A stretch of 64,000 bases of DNA from Saussurea involucrata (Eukaryota; Streptophyta; Magnoliopsida; Asterales; Asteraceae). Shown here in pieces: positions 9,762-22,145 of this stretch. Below the pieces are notes generated by a model. The model saw only the letters and a list, made by a program, of their open reading frames with translations. It did no database searches and was not told the DNA's origin. The position numbers and the translations under genes are program-made. The DNA lies in the NCBI GenBank assembly GCA_033807775.1, contig CM066312.1:28679696-28743695 (forward strand), in the 5' to 3' direction. Position 1 is the stretch's first letter, and each line of letters starts with the position of its first letter.

Positions 9762-12179
9762 TCAAGGCAGTAGTGCTCGTCTTCTTCTTCTTCTAGCTCC
9801 AAGGTAGGATTCAATTCTTCGCATAGCTTTTCTGAAGTTGATTCTGTCATCAATTTCTGTCAAAGATCTAATAAACAAAATCCATGTAGTAGAAGGCATT
9901 CTGTTCTCTCCTCTTTCTCTGTCATTGGTATTCAGCCTGTTCTCCAATTGAAGCCTCAACACTTTCAATGTACCATCTGAATACTTTGCAATCTCACTGA
10001 ATCTTAGGAACCTCTTGTCTCCTCTTTCATTTCTGTACACCACCCCAAACTCAGGTTCATTGATCACAACATACAAAGGCATAAGCTCCAATCCAGAAAT
10101 CCTCTGATTAGGCCTCAGCATGTTTATAATAGGTTGGTCACTCTCCAATCCCAGCTGAAAATCAAAGCACAAAACATACAAAATGTGTCTTCTCAGAAAC
10201 CTCTTTATGGCATTCAAGGCAATTGTGATATTGTCCCTTCTTATAGGCAAATCTCTGAAGTAGTTGTACATGAATTCAAAATCCTCAACCAGTAAGTGAC
10301 ATAAATCTGCTTCAAAGAATGTAAGTCTTATAGTCTTGCCTTTGAACCACAAACACCGGATACCACCTCCTTTATTGTCACAATCAACTTCTTGCTCCTG
10401 ACATATTGTACCTTCTGACATTTAGCCCTCATAAAGTAGAGATACTCAAACTTAAACTCTTTAGACCGATCACTGATACCTAGAACTGCATATGGGTTTA
10501 ACATTCTTATGTAATGAGCAAGCAGTCTCCTTTCAGAATCCTCCAAGAATGGTGTTCTCATTCTCACCACTCTGAGTCTTTCTTCTACTTGGTTTAGATG
10601 GGGTTCTCTTGAGGTAGAAGAGCCAGGTTGTTGTGAAGAACAAGGGTTGGATGGAGCATCTTGGTCGGTATTCGGGTTAAAAGTTGTAAATGTAGGTAGT
10701 TCAGGTTCCTCTGGTTTTATTTCAGGTTCAGATGTCATAGGTATGTTTGATTCAAGTTGGATTGGTACATGTTGAGTAGCTTCAGGTTCAGTGGGGTTTG
10801 GTTGGCTTAGAGACATATTGATTGAAGTTGTTTCAGGTTGAGATGTAATGATTGTGCTTGAAATTGGTTCAGGTGAGTGGATTGGGCTAACAGATATATC
10901 ATCTGGAGTACTAGGACCATAAAACTGTTGCACGAACTCAACCTCATTTTCAGTAAACTCCACATCCTGCTCTACTAGACCATGAGTGATTAACATCAAG
11001 TTCTCTGACTCACCACTACTAGAGGAGGACGAACTCTCTGCTCCTCCCTCTGTAGTATCCCTTACTCCTTCTTAGACAACCTCCTCTGAGGATACCCTAT
11101 CACTTGCTACTTCCTCCTCCTTTTCTCTCTCTGAGGAAGACCATTCTATCGGTGATCTTACCTCTGGTCTGACTTCTTCCGCTGCTTCCTCACTGCTAGA
11201 CTCTAACGAAGGCTCAGAACCTAAGTAAGTTGGGGATCCCACCTCAGGCTCTTGAGGTTGGGCAACTTGTCTATAATTTTGAATAGAAATGTGTAGGGGG
11301 TCAAGAAAAGACAGCATTGTCTGTGGGACTCTACGAGTGTTAGGGTACGTACCTGAGACAGTTGCTCTGAACTGTGACATCACCCATCCAGGAGTTGGGG
11401 CTCCTTGTTGTGTGAGCTGCAGAGCCTGAAAAGCCTCTCTGATGACAAGGCTGATAAGTCTTGGAAATTGGATTGCTTTGAGGTTTTTGTCCTGGCCTTC
11501 CAGTTTTCCTCTTGCCAGAGCTCCGTTCTTCAGATTGACCACATGAAGAAGTTCATTGTAGAGGATTGTTGCATAGTCGTAGTGGCGATTGAAGTAGAGA
11601 CCATACATAATCTGTAAGATGTCTGTGCTTGCTTGGTCTTGACTTCCAATCTTGCAAGTTAATGTTCTGTGGAGTGTAGAGAACATAAAATTCCATATAG
11701 GGGGTAGTTTCCATCTCTTGAAATCACCTATCTTGGTCAGGTTGTCAGTGTATCCTAAGAACTTGATGAATTCCAACTGGAACTTTTGGAGGTTTCTCAA
11801 AAGCAGGAACTCCTAGTTCCACATGGGTTCGCATCCCAAAGATTCTTTTAATAGTTTTGGGACGAATGCGAATGGTCCCTGCTCCACCATTTTCACCAGC
11901 GTCGTCCTTTCCCATGATGCCGTTGTACTCTTCGATACATTGGAAAGTTGTCCACCATTGTTGGAGATAGAGTTAAGGTACGATGTCTTCAAATTTGGTG
12001 AGGGCTAAGAAAAGTTCAGATTTTCGAAAGAACTCGACCAAGATGTGATAGAGGGGTTTGAAGTTTGCAGGGTTTGCTGAGAATCGATAGTTGTTGTCGA
12101 TGAACTCATAGGGTTCAATGATGATTTGATCCACTGGAACGATTTTTCTTGATTCTACAGAGTTTTGTTGGTTGGCCGT
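9762..12179 (-). pseudogene. Copia-II 3' accessory gene
   Basis: This is a degenerate relative of the Copia-III and IV accessory gene. The likely original start at 12179 now reads ACG GCC (ATG mutated); I infer this from its 121-bp distance to a TATA box, the same spacing as in Copia-III. The N-terminal part carries YLQQWW and KLPPIWNF...NRHYDYATILYNEL, matching YIQQWW and KLPPIWACF...NRHYDYTSILWDDM in Copia-IV. A Ser/Glu/Pro-rich middle follows (about 11250-10600). One C-terminal domain ends the protein (FDFQLGLE, EFGVVYRNERGDKRFLRFSE, a basic tail RRRRRR). Copia-IV has two such domains. Breaks: a stop near 11973, further breaks around 11800, in-frame TAA at 11072, and a frameshift near 10400. 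It is shorter than the Copia-IV gene (about 800 codons). Confidence 0.75.
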
Positions 12180-12648
12180 TGTTGCAGGTTTGAAGATTGA
12201 AGAACACAAGGAAGATTTTTGCTCAAAGGAGGGAAGTTTGCAGGTTTGAATACTCAGAAAGCGTAAGAAATGAAGTGGGTGATTCAAACGGGTATTTATA
12301 CTCAAAGAATGTGGTTGGGATAACCATCGTAGGTACTGTAGGCACTTGAGTGTCAGATAGTGGAACGTTTTCTACAGTAGAACATGGGAATAGCTAATGG
12401 TTAGTTGCCCAATAAAAAATTGCCACGTAGGTTTTGGGTCTGACAACTTTTCTGATATAGAACTGTCACGGTTAGAGATTTGTGGGTGACGTGTGGTTGA
12501 GGCTTAGAAATAACCCGCACTTCTGCTGACCAATATCATAAAAGGTATAAGGCAAAAAAGTGGCAGAACTCTGTTGGAACTCTCAGCACATTCTTGCCTC
12601 TGTTGAGTGACCTCTTATATTCTTTCAAATAACCCATATTTAGAAGAT
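12180..12648 (-). promoter_or_regulatory. Upstream region of the Copia-II accessory gene
   Basis: Non-coding DNA between the accessory ORF and the Copia-III insertion point. A canonical TATA box (TATAAATA, minus strand) is at 12293-12300. ACGT-core motifs occur at GCCACGTAGG (about 12421) and GACGTGTGG (about 12488). The region corresponds to the spacer between pol and the accessory gene in Copia-IV. Copia-III inserted about 350 bp upstream of the TATA box. Confidence 0.55.
12293..12300 (-). promoter_or_regulatory. TATA box of the Copia-II accessory gene
   Basis: TATAAATA on the minus strand, 121 bp upstream of the inferred start codon. Copia-III has a TATA-like box at the same distance and Copia-IV at 110 bp. 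Confidence 0.6.
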
Positions 12649-13200
12649 TGTAGAAACCAGGATTCAATCTTACAATCAATCAGTAAATGATAGAGAATTG
12701 GATCAAACAAACTTGTATTCAATCAGAAACAGATTACAGATCTAGAGAGAGAGTCTCTCAAAGATTACAAAAGTGAATAAAAGTTATGCGGGAAAGTTAG
12801 TTAGCTAAACAGTGCTAACTTCTATATATACTGTAAGGAAATGCTAAAGCTATAGTACATATACATGAAAGACTAATAGAACTATTACACGTGTCCTATT
12901 TAACTAACAGAATATATAGGAAAATATCTTGTCATAAGTTCTGAACTTGTTGTTCAGAACTTCTGAACATTCTTCTGATAAAGCCCTTCAGAACATCCTT
13001 CAAGTACTTGGATATTTTCAACTTTGTCTTCAGAAGTTCCGAGTCTCCTACTCAGAACACTGACCCTTCTGTTCAGCTTCCACACTTAGTAATCTTTCTG
13101 AGATTCTCCAGTCAGAACTTCTGAGTCTTCTTACTAAGAACTCTGAGTCTTCTATCCAGATCCAACACTTGTAACTTTTGACAAAACTTCAGATCTAACA
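12649..13200 (-). repeat. 3' LTR of Copia-III
   Basis: 552 bp, TGTAGAAACC...AGATCTAACA on the plus strand; its minus-strand start TGTTAGATCTGAAGTTTTGTC is the same as in Copia-IV. A TATA box (TATATATAG on the minus strand) is at 12822-12830. A (GA)n stretch is near 12742. Several TCAGAANTTCTGA-type palindromes lie in U3 (about 12945-13145). The element is the same family as Copia-IV but clearly older: the LTRs differ at many sites. Confidence 0.88.
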
Positions 13201-13215
13201 ATCTCCCCCTTTTTG
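13201..13215 (-). other. Polypurine tract of Copia-III
   Basis: CAAAAAGGGGGAGAT on the minus strand, directly before the 3' LTR. It is the same sequence as in Copia-IV. Confidence 0.85.
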
Positions 13216-16200
13216 TCAAACAGTCATGTACTTATCAACATTGAATTCTTTCAAAGCAGGTACAATCTTTAATAGAATCACATTTCTCAGATTAAGCCTT
13301 CTTTCAATCTTTTCTATGATCTCATGTATTTCTTCAACTTGTTTTCCACTTGGTATCCTTTTCTCCAGACTGTGTTTGATGAACCTCAAAGTTCCAGAAC
13401 AATATTTAGCCACTTCATATGGTCTGAAGAAAATCTTTTCTTTTCTGTGGTTCCTCAAGAAAACTCCTAACTCTGGATATCTTACAATATTTCCACTCTT
13501 CAGAAGATTCAATGGTTCATGATCATTGTTTGGATTGGAGAGGTATACACATGGTCTTTGTATATACAGAGCAATTTGAAAATCTGTATATGCATACCAT
13601 CTCATAATATAAAACATAGCATCTCTCACTGTTGCCAATGCTCCTCTCTCCTTTTTATTTTTACTACAGTCTTTATTTGACAGAAGACTGTACAACCTGT
13701 AGCAATCTGTTACTGAGATCTTGTCAAAATCCGCCTCAGTGAAGTAGTAGACTTTTCCATCTTCTCTTAAAACTTCAAATGCATAATACTCATGTTTCCT
13801 GAACTTCTTAACACGCAATTCTCTTATTCCTGTGATTAAGAAATCTGAATATACTACTTCTTTTGGTTTTCCTAAGCATCTTGACATTTCTCCACGAAGA
13901 CATTGATGTAAATCTGTCCTGTCTTGATATACACTCAGAAAGTTGACTTCTCTTGGTTGAAAGAAGTTAGGAATATCATACTCCAGAAAGTAACCATTAA
14001 CATCAACAAGTATTTCTTCTTCATTAGCCTCAGACTATTCATTTGAACCTCCTGTGAAGACATATTTGGAATATATTCTTCAACTTCTTCTGAATAAACT
14101 CCATTTACTTCATACTCAGCAGGAAATACAAAGTCTTTGTGTAGCAACTTCTTTGGGTTTTCTTCTGAGAGCATCCACTCACTACAATCTTTGATTCTTG
14201 TTCTGAGATCCAATCTGTCTTTGATATGCTTCAAACACTTTTCTTTCAGAATTGCTTTTTCACCTTCAGCATTTACTGCCATTTCCACCAACAACCATTG
14301 TAAAGTAGCATCACTGTACTTTACTAGATCATTTAATCTGAAGAACATTCTTACTCCAGAAACTATATACACAAAACCATAATTCTCAACTCCTTCAGTA
14401 ATAAATCCACGACCTCCAATTTCATGAATGGGATTTTTGATTGAATGACTCAAGTTACACTTCTCTTTCCCTGCTTCAATTGCCAACTGAAAATCATAGA
14501 AGTACATATTTCTCACATATATTCCCAAAATCCTTCTGCATTCAAGTTCTACCCAAGTTTCTTCAGTACAAGCAAAGAACTTCACCAGAAATACTTGATC
14601 ATTCAGAAAAAGTCTATGGAAGTCAAAACTGGTCATGCTTACTTTCCGATTCCCTTCCTTCTGAACTGTTAAATTCACATATTTCTGAACATGTAATCTT
14701 TCATCAGGTTTCCTAAATCTGTTAGAAGCTTCCACATAAATCATTTGAACTCTTTCATCCATGAAGCCATCAATAATATTCTCCAAGTCAACATATACAC
14801 CTTCTGTGTAGTAAAGATTCTCATATGTTTCTTCTGGAAAAATGTCTCTAAAGAAATGTTTAGCCAGAGGAGTGTGACTCTGACTTATAATGAAATCGCA
14901 CAATGGTTCTTCTAGAATTGGTAACTCAAACTTTGGAATCTCAATAGGCTTTCTGTAAATATACTCCAAAGGCATGAAGTAGATTTCAACTCTTTCATAT
15001 TCTCCATCAAGAATATTCAAATCATCTAGAAAATGTAGTTCAAAATTATGTTGAAAACTGCTTGAGTATCCAACTGAGTGATCATCTTCTCCTAACAAAT
15101 CAATAGGTCTCACTGTTCTGACACATCTTTGAACATTTTGAGTGTTTAGTGCTCTTACCAGCTCACTGTGCATTCTCCTTATTAAGACATCATTCAATCT
15201 CCTTTCTTCAATCTCAGAATTAGAGAGTTCACTTCTGACATAAGGAACAATTTCTGTACAAGTGTTTACTTCAGAAAATTCAATTAAACTCTCTTCAGAA
15301 ATATCTGCCATACTGATCTCACAACCTTCTTCAGAAGAATCTGTCAATACTTCTTCTGTCATCACATTCTGATCTATTATTATTGCCTCATCTGACCCAA
15401 AAATACTTGTTACATCTTCATTAATACTTTGATTTGTTATCACCATATCAACTTTCTCAATATTTTCATCTGCTTTAGCCTCCTCGTCAGCCATAAGTAC
15501 TTCAGTTTCATCTGAATTCATTTCAACTTCTGTATTTACCTCCAATTCCTCTGTCTTGTCAGTAACATTATCAGAAGAGTTTTCATTTCCCACATTCTCA
15601 GTTTCCATAGCTTTTTCAGTGTCTGAACTTATTTCATGAACCTCTACTGACTTTTCAACATCTGCTGATTCATCAACCATCTTTTCAATATCTTGTGAAT
15701 TCTGAACATTCTCTGAATTCTGAACCTCTGCATCTACTAACTGCATATCTGCTAACTCAAAATCTGCCAACTCAATATCTGCTGACTTTTTAACATTTTC
15801 TAACTCAACAGTGCTTTGTTTATCAACCTCGGTACTTTTCTTTTGCCTTTTCTCTCCCTTTTGATGATCATGAGGATCATTATCATCAAAATTTCTTTTT
15901 AAGTGCTGAGTTGATTCCGATTCAGGTTCAGCTACAGATATAGGCATAATGGCTAATGGCTTTGAAACACTAGCCAAAGTTGAACTGACAGCTTGTAACA
16001 ATAAAGATTTCAAATCCTCCATATTCTTGAAAAGCTCCCTTTGAAATTCTGACATTTCATCCTTGATCTCCTTTTTGTGAGCATCCGAGGATTCTCATTT
16101 TATCTACTTTTGTGTCAACCGAATTTGCTTTGCCTTCCAACATAATTTTGAGCTCCTTTACCTCATTTTTCAAAGACTCAACAGTATTTTCCAAATTCTC

Positions 16201-18105
16201 CACCTTTTCACCAAGATCATGATTTTGTTTCTGAATCTTTTCAGATTCAGAAGATGCTAACTGTGAACCTGGAGTAACAGATGCTCCAGTTTTCATGTGA
16301 CAAGAGAACACATGGCCTGTAGATGCCACAAAGACATCATGTACAATAGATGCACCGTGTAAGGAGGCTTTTAAGATGTTCACCTCCCCAGGACTTCCAT
16401 CCAATCCTTGACAACCAATATTAGGAGTGTCTATGGATGTTGATACAGGAATACAAAATTCCTGTGATGTGCATGTGTTCAAAGGAATTTCCGGCTCAGA
16501 TTGAATTTTACTGTGCAATTCAGACTCAAAGTGTTGAAGAATATCTTGGGATTTATCACCTCCCTCCAAATGAGTTTCGGATGGTTCCCCTGTTTGAATT
16601 GAAATAGTAGCATGTTGAAATGCTTCTGAGTGGCTAGGGATGGGTTGTTCAAGTTCCACCACGGGCGCCATGGTGTTTTCTTCAATGTTAGTCACCAAGA
16701 GTTGTGAACCAACAGTAGATGTGGTTGCCCGGTTTAATTTGGCTGGATCATAATTATCTCTTTCTGTTTCTAATTCTGTTAACATTCTATCATCCTCACC
16801 TCACTCTTTCTATTTTTCACTTTCCATTCTAACCAAGCTCCTTGAATTTTCCCTCTCAATTCTCTCAGAATGTTCTCCCTCCTGAACATTCTCCCCCTCT
16901 TTATTTTGATTTGACCCCTCACCTCTCATCTCAGGTTGTTCCTCATGGGTATTGGCTTGAGGTTGTTCAAGTCCCATTGAGGTGCAATATGCTTTTAATA
17001 TCTCACTCTCTCTTGGAATGTATTGCCTAAGTGACCTTGGAAGAGGTCTGTGATTTGGAAAATTTTCAAGTTTCAGAGCAGAAATCATTTTACCCATATA
17101 GAAGATTGGCCCATGCTCCTCATTTGATATTTTTGGAATGTTTCTATCTTGATCCATTGCATGCCAAATTACCAACTGCCAATACCTCTGATAGGGAATG
17201 TATGTGAGTACCTTATCCCTTGTTTTACCTTCTATTGCCTTCTGATTCCTCTCAAAAGTATTCTTCATATCTTCCCATAGAATAGAAGCATAGTCATAAT
17301 GCCTATTCTTCACTAACCCATGGAAGATTTGCAAAATTTTCCTTGAGCCTTGATCTAAGGAACTGTTCTTCCCAGATAGACACTTGTTGATTATATTGCA
17401 AAAACATGCCCAAATTGGTGGCAATTTGTTCATTCTGAATAAGCTTAGAGTCTTCAATTGATCATTATACCCTAATCTTCTACATTCAGCAATTAATTCC
17501 TCTGCCAATGGAGAATCTTCAAAATCTATCCTCCCCTGCAAATCATCCTTTTCTGGTAACCTCAGCATTGCTCTCATAAATTGTATATCTAAAGTTACAG
17601 TGACTCCCCCTATTTCAGATACAAAATTTTTACCTTGTAACTCCAAATGTTTCCACCACTGTTGGATATACTGAACAGGAACCGATTTCTTCATCGTAAA
17701 CCATTTCTTAAAAGGATGATACTTCAGTAACTCTATGATTTCTTTCTTGAACCTAGTTTCATCAAGCACTAACACACAATTATTTTCAATCAAATCCAAA
17801 TACTCAGTCTTAGGAACAATCCTCTCACCAGAATTCGATCTTCTAGACATTACTGACCTAACCGCACTTTGTTCATGTTGGATGTTTTCACATCCCCCAT
17901 CTACATCTCCTTCAGATTCAACCATATGTTCATCCCCTGCTTCTCCTTCAACATTTCCTAGCACAATGTTTTCAGCTATTGCCCCTTCTTCTACGGCTCT
18001 ATTCTCAGGCCTCTGTACTTCATCATCCTCTGAATCAGACGAGGATTCCATCAATGATTTTGCAGAGTGTAATGAAATAGGTTTACTTCTTCTCGAACCA
18101 GACAT
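13216..18105 (-). pseudogene. Copia-III 3' accessory gene
   Basis: Collinear with the 1559-codon frame of Copia-IV. It starts at ATG 18105 (MSGSRRSKPISLHSAKSLM...). The N-terminal domain (YIQQWWKHL, MNKLPPIWACF, NRHYDYASILW) is followed by a coiled coil near 16250-16100, an NLS-like block (KRNFDDNDPHDHQKGEKRQK, about 15900-15840), a long acidic Glu/Asp/Ser region, and two C-terminal domains (YDFQLAIE about 14490; TDFQIALYI about 13580). Breaks: in-frame TAG at 16810 and a TGA shortly after, a frameshift near 16080, and another near 14020. A Gln occupies the position of the first Copia-IV nonsense codon, and Gly the second, so these two were sense codons in the common ancestor. No signal peptide or membrane segment is visible. 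Function unknown. Confidence 0.85.
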
Positions 18106-19108
18106 GATTGTAATGTGGAATATTGAAAGAAAACATAATCGAAGAACTTTGGATTTATGCGTATCTCACTTTTTGCTCTTGGAGTTCAAATGAATTTGAA
18201 ACAGGGATTTTAAGGTCTATTTAAAATCCGCGAAGCTGAAAGGTTTCAAACGGTGAAAAGTTGTTTTTTGTCAGAGTTATAACGGATTCGAACAATGTGA
18301 AGTGCCACAAGAGATATTAAATGAAACGTGGCAACATCAATTGAACAAGAAGCTGACACGTGTTATTTGATAGAAATTAACACAAGTTAAAAGTTCTGAA
18401 TAACACGCTCAGAGTTATGAGAATGCATACTCAGAAGTTCTAAGTACACAGTTCAGAAGAAATTTCCTTGGAACCAATAATTCTTTTAAAATCAACTTCT
18501 GATTAATATAAAACATTTAATCATCCAGAAGTAGTTTGAACATATAGAAAATTATTTTATCATCAAAATTCTGTCCCTCTTTTGATGATATGATATTTTT
18601 GAAAATCATTTAAAATCTAACATCTGACCTTGAAAATCTTTTTAAGATCCAGAAGTAGTTTGAACAAGTGAAAAAGGTTTATCATTGAAAGCTTGTTTGC
18701 CTTAGAATGATTAGTGATGAGAAAAAACATAAAAACCTTATAAGCACCTCATAATGATATTTGAAAGATCTCAATGCTCCCCCTTGACTTTAGCATATAC
18801 TCAAATACATATTAGATATAAGGAATATGAGAAAAATAAAACAGAAAGAACTTAACAACATATTGAAACATTTGTAATTCTCATAAATATGTTCTGAAAG
18901 GTAGTCAGAAGTTCTGATTAACCTATTCAGAAGTAAAGAATTTGAAGTCAGATTTCTGAAGTATTGACTCAGAAGTTCTGAACTCAAGACTCAGGAGTTC
19001 TGAACTCATGAGTCAGAATTCTGAACAAGAGAGTCAGAGTTCTGAGTACATTACTCAGAAAATCTTACTTAGAAAAATTTTCATTTTTGAATAAAATAAC
19101 AAATATAT
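18106..19108 (-). promoter_or_regulatory. Spacer between pol and accessory gene of Copia-III
   Basis: About 1 kb without coding sequence. The part next to the accessory gene is conserved with Copia-IV, including a TATA-like TTTTAAATAG (minus strand, 18217-18226) 121 bp upstream of the ATG and CGCGGATTTTAAATAG around it. A G-box-like ACACGTGT (about 18356) lies further upstream. The part next to pol (about 18890-19070) is filled with TCAGAANTTCTGA-type palindromes and partial copies, corresponding to the 22-bp array of Copia-IV. Confidence 0.6.
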
Positions 19109-20538
19109 TCAATTAGTCAGATTAAGCATCCCTATTTTACATATGAGAAAAGTGAACCTTTTGTGATTAATAGGCTTTGTGAACAAGTCAGCCAATTGAT
19201 ACTTTGTATGTACAAAGTGCATTTCTATTGTTCCCTTTTCCACATAGTCCTTAATAAAATGATACCTTACATCAATATGCTTGGTCTTTGAGTGCTAAAC
19301 AAGATTCTAAGTAATTGCAATGGCACTCTCCGAATCACAATATATGGGAATTTTGTTGATTTGATATCCATAATCCATGAGTTGTGTTCTCATCCACAAG
19401 GTTTGAGAGCAACAAGCAGCAGCAGCTACATACTCTGCTTCAGCAGTGGATGTGGATACACAATTTTGCTTCTTTGAAGCCCAACTTACTATCTTGTCTC
19501 CCAGAAAGTGACAAGCACCAGAAGTACTTTTCCTGTCTACTTCCTGCATGATCAGCATCAGTAAAAGCAGTCAATTTAAAGTTAGTTTCTTTTGGATACC
19601 AAAGGCCCAAAACAGGTGAACCTTTGAGATATCTTAAGATTCTTTTAACAGCCAGCAAATGAGATTCTTTTGCATTAGATTGAAATCTAGCACAGAAACA
19701 TGTAGCAAACATGATATCTTGCCTACTTGCAGTCAGATAAAGCAAAGAACCAATCATGCTCCTATAAACCTTGTTATCTGCTGAAACTCCAGCGAGATCA
19801 GCATCTAACTTGACATTTGTTGCCATTGGTGTTCTCATAGCAGCACAATCAGACATCTTAAAATTTTTCAAAATAGCTTTAACATATTTTCCTTGATTTA
19901 TAAAAATTCCATTTCGTAATTGTTTTACTTGAAGACCAAGGAAAAAGTTCAATTCTCCTATCATGCTCATTTCAAATTCTGATTTCATGACTTCAGAGAA
20001 TTCATTACAAATATCTGCACTTGTAGAACCAAATATGATATCATCTACATATATCTGAATTAAAATCAAATCATCACCTTGTTTCTTTAAGAATAAAGTA
20101 GTGTCAAATTTACCTTTCTTGAAGCCAGATTTTAATAAATGTTGAGTTAGAGTGTCATACCAGGCTCTTGGTGCTTGTTTTAGACCATATAATGCATTAT
20201 CTAAAACATAAACATGATCTGGAAATTCAGGATCAACAAAACCTTCTGGTTGATAGACATAAACCTCTTCATTAAGTATACTGTTCAAAAAAGCTGATTT
20301 GACATCCATTTGGTATACTTTGAAGTTCTTATGTGCATCATAGGCCAAGAATATTCCGATTGCTTCTATTCTTGCCACAGGTGCAAATGTCTCATCATAA
20401 TCTATTCTTTCTTGTTGAGAATATCCCTTTGCAACCAATCTAGCCTTGTTTCTAAGTACAACACCTGACTCATCTTTCTTGTTTCTGAATACCCTTTTTG
20501 TTCCAATAATAGATTTTCCTTCAGGTTTTGGAATGAGT
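19109..20538 (-). pseudogene. Copia-III pol, RT and RNase H part
   Basis: The 3' part of pol. RT motifs include KARLVAKGYSQQ, MDVKSAFLNSILNEEVYV and YVDDIIFGS (about 20050). RNase H follows (TDADHAGSR, STSTAEAEYVAAAACC). EFEMSMIGELNFFLGLQ is typical of SIRE-lineage RT. The frame ends with TGA at 19109-19111 after LNLTN. Damage: a frameshift near 19545 in the RNase H start, and two CAA/CAG to TAG changes near 19290-19305. The upstream end is cut at codon level by Gypsy-I; coding resumes at 46876. Confidence 0.88.
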
Positions 20539-22107
20539 TGTAACAACCCGTATCCTATATACACAACATATCACATAATGTAACACAACATAGATATAAC
20601 AAATGAACTTCACATTACAAGTACGGTCCCGTAGTCTTTTACAATCGAAAGAAAACCATTCTACTACAATCTTTGTACTATTTACATACATAACATTTAA
20701 TATTATGATACAACTGCTAAACAAGCCAAAATCTTCATCTTATAATTCTTCACACAAGCCATCCATCAGTTACTCTAGTTACTTGCTCTTACTTGATCCA
20801 CCACCTGGAATACATATTTTTAAAACAAAATGAGGGTTAGACCTGATGGTCTAAGTGAGAAATCCCTGTTAGTTTAAAAACCATTTATATCAACTTCATT
20901 CATATAATTCACGCAACACAGTCATATACATCCAAATAAGCTCACATATCTTATACTTTCCCTTTTCATTCCTCCTGGCCATATTAGTGGTAGCAAGCCA
21001 ACTAATAATATACAACGCTGTACAACATTTACAGCCAAACAACGCTATACGGATTCTATAGCCAAACACACCGGTCCTAAACCCGGCCAACGTATTATAA
21101 CACATTATAATACTCATGTAAATATAATACCTCACTATATTATAATTCACATATAAACACATAGTCATCAACTATTTCAATCCCAATCCACGCATATACG
21201 TATTCCAGTTAAAAATGTTTTTAAAGTAAAACTCACCTGTCTTGATTATTACACACGCTCGCAAGCTCCTTTCAAAATGATCGTATCCCTTAACACAACT
21301 CCACAGAATCTGAAACAAATTAAGATACATACATCACTTTACTAACCAAACACATAAAGCCTAACCATTTCCTATCACCAACTGTCCCATTACACACTGC
21401 ACTTAACCCATTACAGGGATTACACAGAGTACCAGGACCACAGAGTACCGGGACTACAGAATACCGGGACTACAGAATACCGGGACTAATTGGTATCGGG
21501 AGTTCGATCACCGGGAGTCTCAGTACCGGGAGTCACCACACCGGGACTTACTACACCGGGAGTCCATCACACCGGGACTCACTACACCGGGAGTCTATCA
21601 CACCGGGAGTCGACAGCACCGGGAGTCTATCACACCGAGAGTCGACAGCACCGGGAGTCGACAGCACTGGGAGTCTACCGGGACTTCCCCGGGACTCTCA
21701 AGAACACAGTCGGTTCCATTTCTCAGAAATCGATTGAAATCTATACCAATTACTGAAATCATAACTTCTAAACCGATAGATATCTTCTATTACAAATTAC
21801 CAACACAAAATATAAAGGGACTAACCTCAAAATCGTTTCTAACCAAATCGATTGATGCTCAAACCGTAACTTTCCTTCTTTCGCTTTCTTCGCCTCCAAA
21901 ACTCCCGCACACACACACACTTTCTAATTTCAGTATAAGAAAACCATCTGAAGACTTAAGGGTTAATATCAAACCATATCTTTCCAAATAGACCTTGAAC
22001 TTCTCAAATTTAACCCAAACACCCTTAAACTTATAATTTTCCCAAACATACCCTAAACATCTAACTTTAAAGTTAAATTATCTAACAGACTTACCCGGGG
22101 TATTACA
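20539..22107 (-). repeat. 3' LTR of Gypsy-I
   Basis: 1569 bp, TGTAACAACCCG...GGGGTATTACA on the plus strand. The tandem minisatellite at 21426-21698 lies inside. The inner edge is set by the PPT (22108-22125). Confidence 0.93.
21426..21698. repeat. CACCGGGAGTC minisatellite in Gypsy-I 3' LTR
   Basis: Tandem degenerate copies of an approximately 11-bp unit (consensus near CACCGGGAGTC, alternating with CACCGGGACTC and ATCACACCGGG). The higher-order units differ between this LTR and the 5' LTR (46177-46468). The open frame across it is a repeat artefact. Confidence 0.85.
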
Positions 22108-22125
22108 TCATCTCCCCCTTAAAAG
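22108..22125 (-). other. Polypurine tract of Gypsy-I
   Basis: TTTTAAGGGGGAGATGA on the minus strand, directly before the LTR start TGTAATACCCCGGG. Confidence 0.8.
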
Positions 22126-22145
22126 AATTCCGTCCCGGAATTCAG

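Larger units (their letters stand above)
3442..12648 (-). mobile_element. Copia-II, SIRE-like Ty1/Copia element, 3' part
   Basis: This is the 3' portion of a minus-strand Copia element: a 3' LTR (3442-3595 plus 9642-9745, split by LINE-1), a PPT, a degenerate accessory ORF (about 12179-9762) and its upstream region to 12648. There Copia-III interrupts it, and the gag-pol part and 5' LTR must lie beyond the window. Assignment to the same lineage as Copia-III and IV rests on the homologous accessory protein (for example YLQQWW against YIQQWW, and FDFQLGLE against YDFQLAIE), not on pol. The left flank GATAG (3437-3441) would be one TSD copy; the partner is outside the window. Confidence 0.75.

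Noticed and set aside
13935..14040. Hydrophobic stretch (LLMLMVTFWSMIFL) as a membrane segment in the Copia-III accessory protein
   Set aside because: It lies after a frameshift; the correct frame, matching Copia-IV, is hydrophilic there.
21490..21756. ORF with repeated SPGV/TTPG units
   Set aside because: It is a translation of the minisatellite in the Gypsy-I LTR.
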